DNA from: JAMIFV01 sp035906055
GTDB taxonomy: Bacteria > Pseudomonadota > Alphaproteobacteria > Rickettsiales > JABCZZ01
DNA length: 35,811 nucleotides
NCBI GenBank assembly: GCA_035906055.1
Contig: JAMIFV010000026.1
Span: 1 to 35,811, forward strand
Direction: 5' to 3'
The translations under genes were made by a program, and so were the position numbers. Shown in pieces: positions 33,701 to 35,811 of the stretch (within the stretch, counting starts at the first letter, position 1; the number at the start of each line of letters is the position of its first letter). The notes under the pieces were generated by a model, which saw only the letters and a list, made by a program, of their open reading frames with translations, made no database searches and had not been told where the DNA came from.

Positions 33701-33818
33701 CGCCATTCTGGGTGGCCTTACTACCTCCACAATCTTAAACCTGCTGTTTCTTCCATCACTCTATTTACGCTACGGAAAACGCAGTGCTGCAGAAATGCAA
33801 AATGAGCATTTAGGCTAA
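30726..33818 (+). CDS. HME-type RND efflux pump, CusA/CzcA family
   Basis: A 1030-residue inner-membrane proton-driven pump with 12 transmembrane helices and two large periplasmic loops (about residues 35-340 and 560-870). Signatures are APLDVFPEFAPIKVEVQTEA, ENALNGTPGLDVLRSKS, MTMV-like AGLVIALGEVVDDAIIDVEN in TM4 (E399, D402, D403), and VGFVTVLGIAARNGIMMVSH in TM10. Family resemblance is to heavy-metal efflux pumps rather than AcrB-type drug pumps. The TM4 motif GEVVDDA differs from the DFGxxxDG of CzcA and the Met-containing pore of CusA, so the substrate cannot be assigned. It is the last gene of the three-gene efflux operon. The operator of the next gene overlaps its stop codon. Confidence 0.93.
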   Translation: MLSQLIHSSVRGRVVVLALCALLLIYGILAVRNAPLDVFPEFAPIKVEVQTEAPGLSTEEVESLVTIPLENALNGTPGLDVLRSKSVLGLSSVVMLFKEGTNIERVRQHVQERVALEATRLPSVARPPVILQPLSSLSRVLKINLSSETLNQMDLTEITLWTIRPKLMGIPGVANVAIWGQRNKQFQVLVDPNRLRAHGVTLDQVLRAAGDATVLESGGFVDTPNQRIAVRHREAVYNTEDLERTVVDFRGGAPIRIRDVAQVVIGSPPPIGDAVVNDKPGLMLIVEKTPEGNTLEVTRKLEDALKLLQPAMKGVVVDTHLFRPATFIEMAIDNLTHALLIGCALVVAILLVFLRDRRTAFISLTAIPLSLVAAVAVLTSFGITLNTMVIAGLVIALGEVVDDAIIDVENIVRRLKLNREAGYPETPFRVVVNASMEVRSAVVYATMIVIIIFLPVFFMQGIAGSFFRPLAMAYILAILASLLVALTVTPALCYMLLTGKRKELPETKLVYALHSRYARLLPRMLDKPKKALAIIFAFLGLSIGASFFYGHEFLPEFQETDFLMHFLGKPGTSVEEMNRLTTRAAKELLAIPGVRNQGAHIGRAEVADEVYGPEFTELWVSIDPNAPYHATRDKIQAVMDGYAGLYTDVQTYLKERSKEVLSGAGASIVVRLYGDDLQKLRSKADEVKKIMSHVEGAVDVKIEPLVLLPQVEIVMRPEAAERYGLTAGQIRHATTAILRGSKVGEVYEGQKRYEVVVWGTPETRADIAAIRELPIDTPTGMQVRLKDVADVMLVPMPNSIKREGASRRLDITANARGRDVGSVAMEVEQKVRELSFEEGYYPVFLGEYKAQQEASRRLMLLTALSLIGIILVIYSDFKSWRLTFITFFTLPFALVGSIIAVFFAGGVMSLGSMVGFVTVLGIAARNGIMMVSHWRHLEDSEGEAFGYSLVQRGAQERLVPILMTALATGLALLPLIISGAKPGHEVEYPLAVAILGGLTTSTILNLLFLPSLYLRYGKRSAAEMQNEHLG

Positions 33819-33830
33819 GTCCAGCCTAAG
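33814..33830 (+). promoter_or_regulatory. Response-regulator operator 4, upstream of the PepSY gene
   Basis: GCTAAG-TCCAG-CCTAAG is a hexamer-N5-hexamer direct repeat overlapping the RND pump's TAA. -10 candidates TATGGT (33841-33846) and TATACT (33850-33855) follow, about 40-50 bases before the PepSY ATG. Its first half shares TAAGTC with operators 2 and 3. Confidence 0.6.
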
Positions 33831-33895
33831 GTTCCCTGTGTATGGTCTCTATACTTTGATACTTCGTATTAACCATAAATGATGGAGATTATAGA

Positions 33896-34195
33896 ATGTT
33901 CACTAACAAAAAAATGTTTGGCTTAGTTGCTGCCGTATGTGCGCTCAGTGCACAAACCGCAATGGCTGGCATGTTCAGCGGTGATGATATTAGCAAAGAA
34001 CAGCTAGGCACGGTCAAGGTAAGCATGGAATCAGCCATTGCCAAAGCAAAGAAGGCACAGCCCGGAATCCCCACGCAGGTCAAAATGGAGCGTGAAGATG
34101 ACACCATTAAGTATGAAGTGAAGATTCTAAATGGTGACGAAGAAAAAGAAGTGAATGTAAACGCCATAACAGGCGAAATTGAAATTGAGAAATAA
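33896..34195 (+). CDS. PepSY-domain periplasmic protein
   Basis: A 99-residue exported protein. The signal peptide MFTNKKMFGLVAAVCALSAQ is cleaved after AMA. A single PepSY domain follows (KVSMESAIAKAKKAQPGIPT, IKYEVKILNGDEEKEVNVNA, then TGEIEIEK). PepSY proteins are often small exported modulators of proteases or sensors. In proteobacteria they often accompany QseBC/PmrAB-like systems, as here. AGATTATAGA precedes the ATG, and GGAG lies about 9 bases upstream. It has its own predicted operator and a downstream terminator, so it is likely a single-gene unit of the regulon. Confidence 0.88.
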   Translation: MFTNKKMFGLVAAVCALSAQTAMAGMFSGDDISKEQLGTVKVSMESAIAKAKKAQPGIPTQVKMEREDDTIKYEVKILNGDEEKEVNVNAITGEIEIEK

Positions 34196-34215
34196 CCGGT
34201 TCAGGGTTTATGTGG

Positions 34216-34247
34216 AATCGCTCTGCACGCAAGTGTGGGGCGATTTT
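34216..34247 (+). terminator. Rho-independent terminator after the PepSY gene
   Basis: A stem starts AATCGC (34216-34221), closes GCGATT (34240-34245), and can extend with G-T wobbles to a GCAA tetraloop (34229-34232). It is followed by TT inside a TTTT run. It lies 21 bases after the PepSY stop codon. Confidence 0.7.
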
Positions 34248-34267
34248 GCGTTATAGGGAGAATTTAT

Positions 34268-34693
34268 ATGACTGGCAGCACATGGCTCACTTTCGCACTC
34301 GGTTCGGCATTCTTCGCAGCACTAACGGCTATTTTTGGCAAGCTGGGCGTAGCCGAGATTAATTCTAATCTCGCCACCTTCATCCGCACGGTGGTCATTC
34401 TTGTGCTGATAGCAGGCATCATAACCGTCAGGGGAGAGTGGCAGACACAGGGTGGCATATCACGCTTCAGTCTTGCCATGCTGGTGGCATCAGGCATTGC
34501 TACAGGGCTTTCATGGCTGTGTTATTATCGTGCATTACAGCTGGGCGACGCATCACGCGTAGCGCCAATTGACAAAATGAGCATCGTACTCGTTATTGTA
34601 GTCGCAGTGGTCTTTTTGGGAGAGAGCCTGAGCTGGAAAGTGCTGTTAGGAGGCGTTCTGATGACTGCCGGAGCCATCATTATCGCGCTATAG
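34268..34693 (+). CDS. Small EamA-domain transporter (single-repeat DMT family)
   Basis: A 141-residue integral membrane protein with about five hydrophobic helices and one EamA repeat. The signatures are FALGSAFFAALTAIFGKLGV, SNLATFIRTVVIL, LCYYRALQLGDASRVAPIDK and FLGESLSWKVLLGGVLMTAG. Full DMT transporters have two repeats (about 300 residues), so this half-size form should act as a dimer. The substrate is unknown. The start at 34268 follows AGGGAGA by about 7 bases. The earlier in-frame ATG at 34235 lies inside the preceding terminator hairpin. Confidence 0.87.
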   Translation: MTGSTWLTFALGSAFFAALTAIFGKLGVAEINSNLATFIRTVVILVLIAGIITVRGEWQTQGGISRFSLAMLVASGIATGLSWLCYYRALQLGDASRVAPIDKMSIVLVIVVAVVFLGESLSWKVLLGGVLMTAGAIIIAL

Positions 34694-34782
34694 CATTGCT
34701 GAATATCGCCAAATAAGGCAACTTAGTATGAATTGTGAGTTTTATACTGAGTATTTTACATTTAATTTAGGAAGGTTGCGTG

Positions 34783-35517
34783 ATGGATAGAAAAAAAGAA
34801 ATACAGGCATACAGTGCCGCTATTGAATCTATTCCCCAATACAAATGTTTTAATGCAAAGCAGTTTCCAGATAATATTCTAACTGCCTCTGTGCACAATA
34901 CGGTTTTGGTGCTTGAAACATGCCGTTCTTTGCTATCGTCTGATGCCAGTGATGACAGATGTATAGATTTTGTAGGCTATGTTCACCGCTCATTCTTATC
35001 AGATGCATTTCTAGGTATAGAGTTCTTTTTTGAGGCGCTTGCACGTGAAAGTAAATTAAAGGTTGTCTCTCTAGACAAGCGCAGAGCCGAAGAGATGGTC
35101 GCTGAATTAAATGAGGCAGGTGTGGTTTTTAAGAATAAAAAGCTGCATAAGTGGTTGGAGAATAAATCAAAGACAAAGCCGGGTGTGATGGATATTGTCC
35201 ACCTTGTTTTGGATAAACTTGATATAGAAGGAAAAGAACGAGAAGAGATTAATAAGTCTATTGATGCATTAAGGATTCTTCGAAACAAATCATCACACGG
35301 CTTGCCATTTATTAGTGATGAAGAGTTTCAATTTCTTAAAGATGTAAACCTACCAATTGACCGTGATAAAGATGGATTCCTACTATTTAGAATCGGGTTG
35401 TATATTCGAATCATTGAATGGCTTGAAAAGTTTTTTGAGAAAGTCTGCTCTTCAAGTAAAATGAAAATAAATTCTACCATCGAACCTGCTTCCCCTGAGA
35501 AACTGGCTGCTAGCTGA
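34783..35517 (+). CDS. HEPN-like protein with RNxxxH motif (possible defence RNase)
   Basis: A 244-residue, mostly helical, soluble protein that I do not recognise as a named family. Near the C-terminus IDALRILRNKSSHGLPFI contains R167-N-K-S-S-H172. This is the R-polar-x3-H catalytic signature of HEPN ribonucleases, set in the usual long helix followed by a turn and further helices (GLYIRIIEWLEKFFEKV). Similar LRNxxxHG helices occur in non-enzymatic HEPN proteins, so activity is not proven. Start: AGGAAGG about 7 bases before ATG 34783. The GTG at 34780 is less well spaced. Composition is markedly AT-rich. A truncated nuclease-like gene starts 20 bases downstream, so the two probably formed one operon. 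Confidence 0.6.
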   Translation: MDRKKEIQAYSAAIESIPQYKCFNAKQFPDNILTASVHNTVLVLETCRSLLSSDASDDRCIDFVGYVHRSFLSDAFLGIEFFFEALARESKLKVVSLDKRRAEEMVAELNEAGVVFKNKKLHKWLENKSKTKPGVMDIVHLVLDKLDIEGKEREEINKSIDALRILRNKSSHGLPFISDEEFQFLKDVNLPIDRDKDGFLLFRIGLYIRIIEWLEKFFEKVCSSSKMKINSTIEPASPEKLAAS

Positions 35518-35537
35518 GAGCCTCTTTGACAAAGCAA

Positions 35538-35639
35538 ATGATAAAATCTAGTGCCATTACTCGCGCAGGTTTTGAATATCAAGACCTAATAGGTATTCAA
35601 ACTTTAATAGATTTTGGGGCTGAAGTAGCTAAGACCTAA
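35538..35639 (+). pseudogene. 5' remnant of a DUF4297-like nuclease gene, interrupted by an IS1595-family element
   Basis: An ATG at 35538 opens a frame reading SSAITRAGFEYQDLIGIQ then TLIDF. It resembles the N-terminus of dsDNA-nuclease/DUF4297-type and related defence proteins, which begin with an [A/S]G-x-x-YQDL helix. After about 26 codons the frame enters the left end of the IS near 35616 and stops at 35639. The remainder must lie beyond the IS, outside the window. The gene has no strong ribosome binding site and follows the HEPN-like gene by 20 bases, which suggests coupling. The family call rests on a short motif recalled from memory. Confidence 0.5.
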
Positions 35640-35811
35640 GAAAAGGTTTAAGAATGGCTACGATGTATGTTCGAAAAAGTCGCTTAAGTTCCCACCAGCA
35701 AGCTCGTCTGATAGAGTATTTTGTATCCGGCACGACGGCCCGCGCCGCTGGACAGGTTCTTGGCATTCAGGCGAACACGGCAATACGGTTCTTCATGCGT
35801 TTGCGGCAACT
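35616..35811 (+). mobile_element. Left end of an IS1595-family insertion sequence (cut by window edge)
   Basis: The element carries an IS1595-type transposase start at 35654. Its left boundary is placed at GGGGCTGAAGTAGCTAAGAC, because the preceding frame is nuclease-like up to ATAGATTTT and nonsense afterwards. A terminus starting GGG(G)CTG is plausible for this family. The right end and target-site duplication are not in the window. Confidence 0.6.
35654..35811 (+). CDS. IS1595-family transposase, N-terminal part
   Basis: Fifty-two codons are visible before the window ends. YVRKSRLSSHQQARLIEYFV followed by SGTTARAAGQVLGIQANTA and IRFFMRLR is the helix-turn-helix N-terminus of IS1595 (IS1016-like) DDE transposases. 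The ATG at 35654 is preceded by AAGG about 7 bases upstream. The DDE catalytic core lies outside the window. Confidence 0.85.
   Translation, partial: MATMYVRKSRLSSHQQARLIEYFVSGTTARAAGQVLGIQANTAIRFFMRLRQ

Noticed and set aside
15610..35811. Search for attR, a second copy of the tRNA-Gln 3' end
   Set aside because: No matching stretch was found by eye. The island's right boundary is therefore left open.
1..35811. CRISPR arrays, rRNA genes, riboswitches
   Set aside because: No regularly spaced direct repeats, no rRNA-like sequence and no recognisable riboswitch core were seen. The only short-period array is the 35-base heptamer repeat at 13328.

Overview
The window looks like an alphaproteobacterial chromosome that carries a tRNA-anchored genomic island and runs into an IS-disrupted accessory locus at its right edge. 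The alphaproteobacterial call rests on the 180-kDa-type NAD-glutamate dehydrogenase, the petABC (fbc) bc1 operon, a Tat-exported DUF882 protein, and the LppC / RsmI / YraN / BON-lipoprotein / GshB neighbourhood. It is made from gene content alone and cannot go below class with confidence.

Layout. 1-380: the 3' end of an IS200/IS605 tnpA with its hairpin, then palindromic intergenic repeats. 382-15355: GC-rich core genes, namely an LpoA/LppC-like lipoprotein (-), rsmI, yraN, a DolP-like BON lipoprotein and gshB (+, tightly overlapping), cysQ (-), the giant NAD-GDH (+), a compound palindromic element and terminator, the bc1 operon petA-petB-petC (-), a DUF882 protein (-) and a Ppx/GppA phosphatase (-). 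15536-15609: tRNA-Gln(CTG), which is the probable integration site. 15775-21800: a clearly more AT-rich island with a P4-type tyrosine integrase, an AlpA-like regulator, two unrecognised proteins, a UvrD-type helicase with a Tudor-like C-terminus, and a protein with HUH-replication-initiator-like motifs.

21801-34247 reads as one envelope-stress or metal-efflux regulon. An operon on the minus strand (ArnT-like glycosyltransferase, UDP-glucose dehydrogenase, DUF5329 periplasmic protein) diverges from a PmrAB/QseBC-like two-component system with a COG4705 membrane protein. A three-gene HME-type RND efflux operon and a PepSY protein follow. The same direct-repeat operator, TAAG-N7-TAAG, lies upstream of all four transcription units. 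It matches the architecture of PmrA/QseB boxes, so the cluster is probably controlled by its own response regulator.

34268-35811: a small EamA protein, then an AT-rich gene with a canonical HEPN ribonuclease motif (RNKSSH). The next gene has an N-terminus resembling DUF4297-type nucleases and is cut after about 26 codons by an IS1595-family element that runs off the window. HEPN plus nuclease suggests a broken two-gene defence locus. This and the operator-linked regulon are the most interesting parts of the window. No CRISPR array or rRNA was seen. All family calls come from motif recognition by eye; no database search was run.
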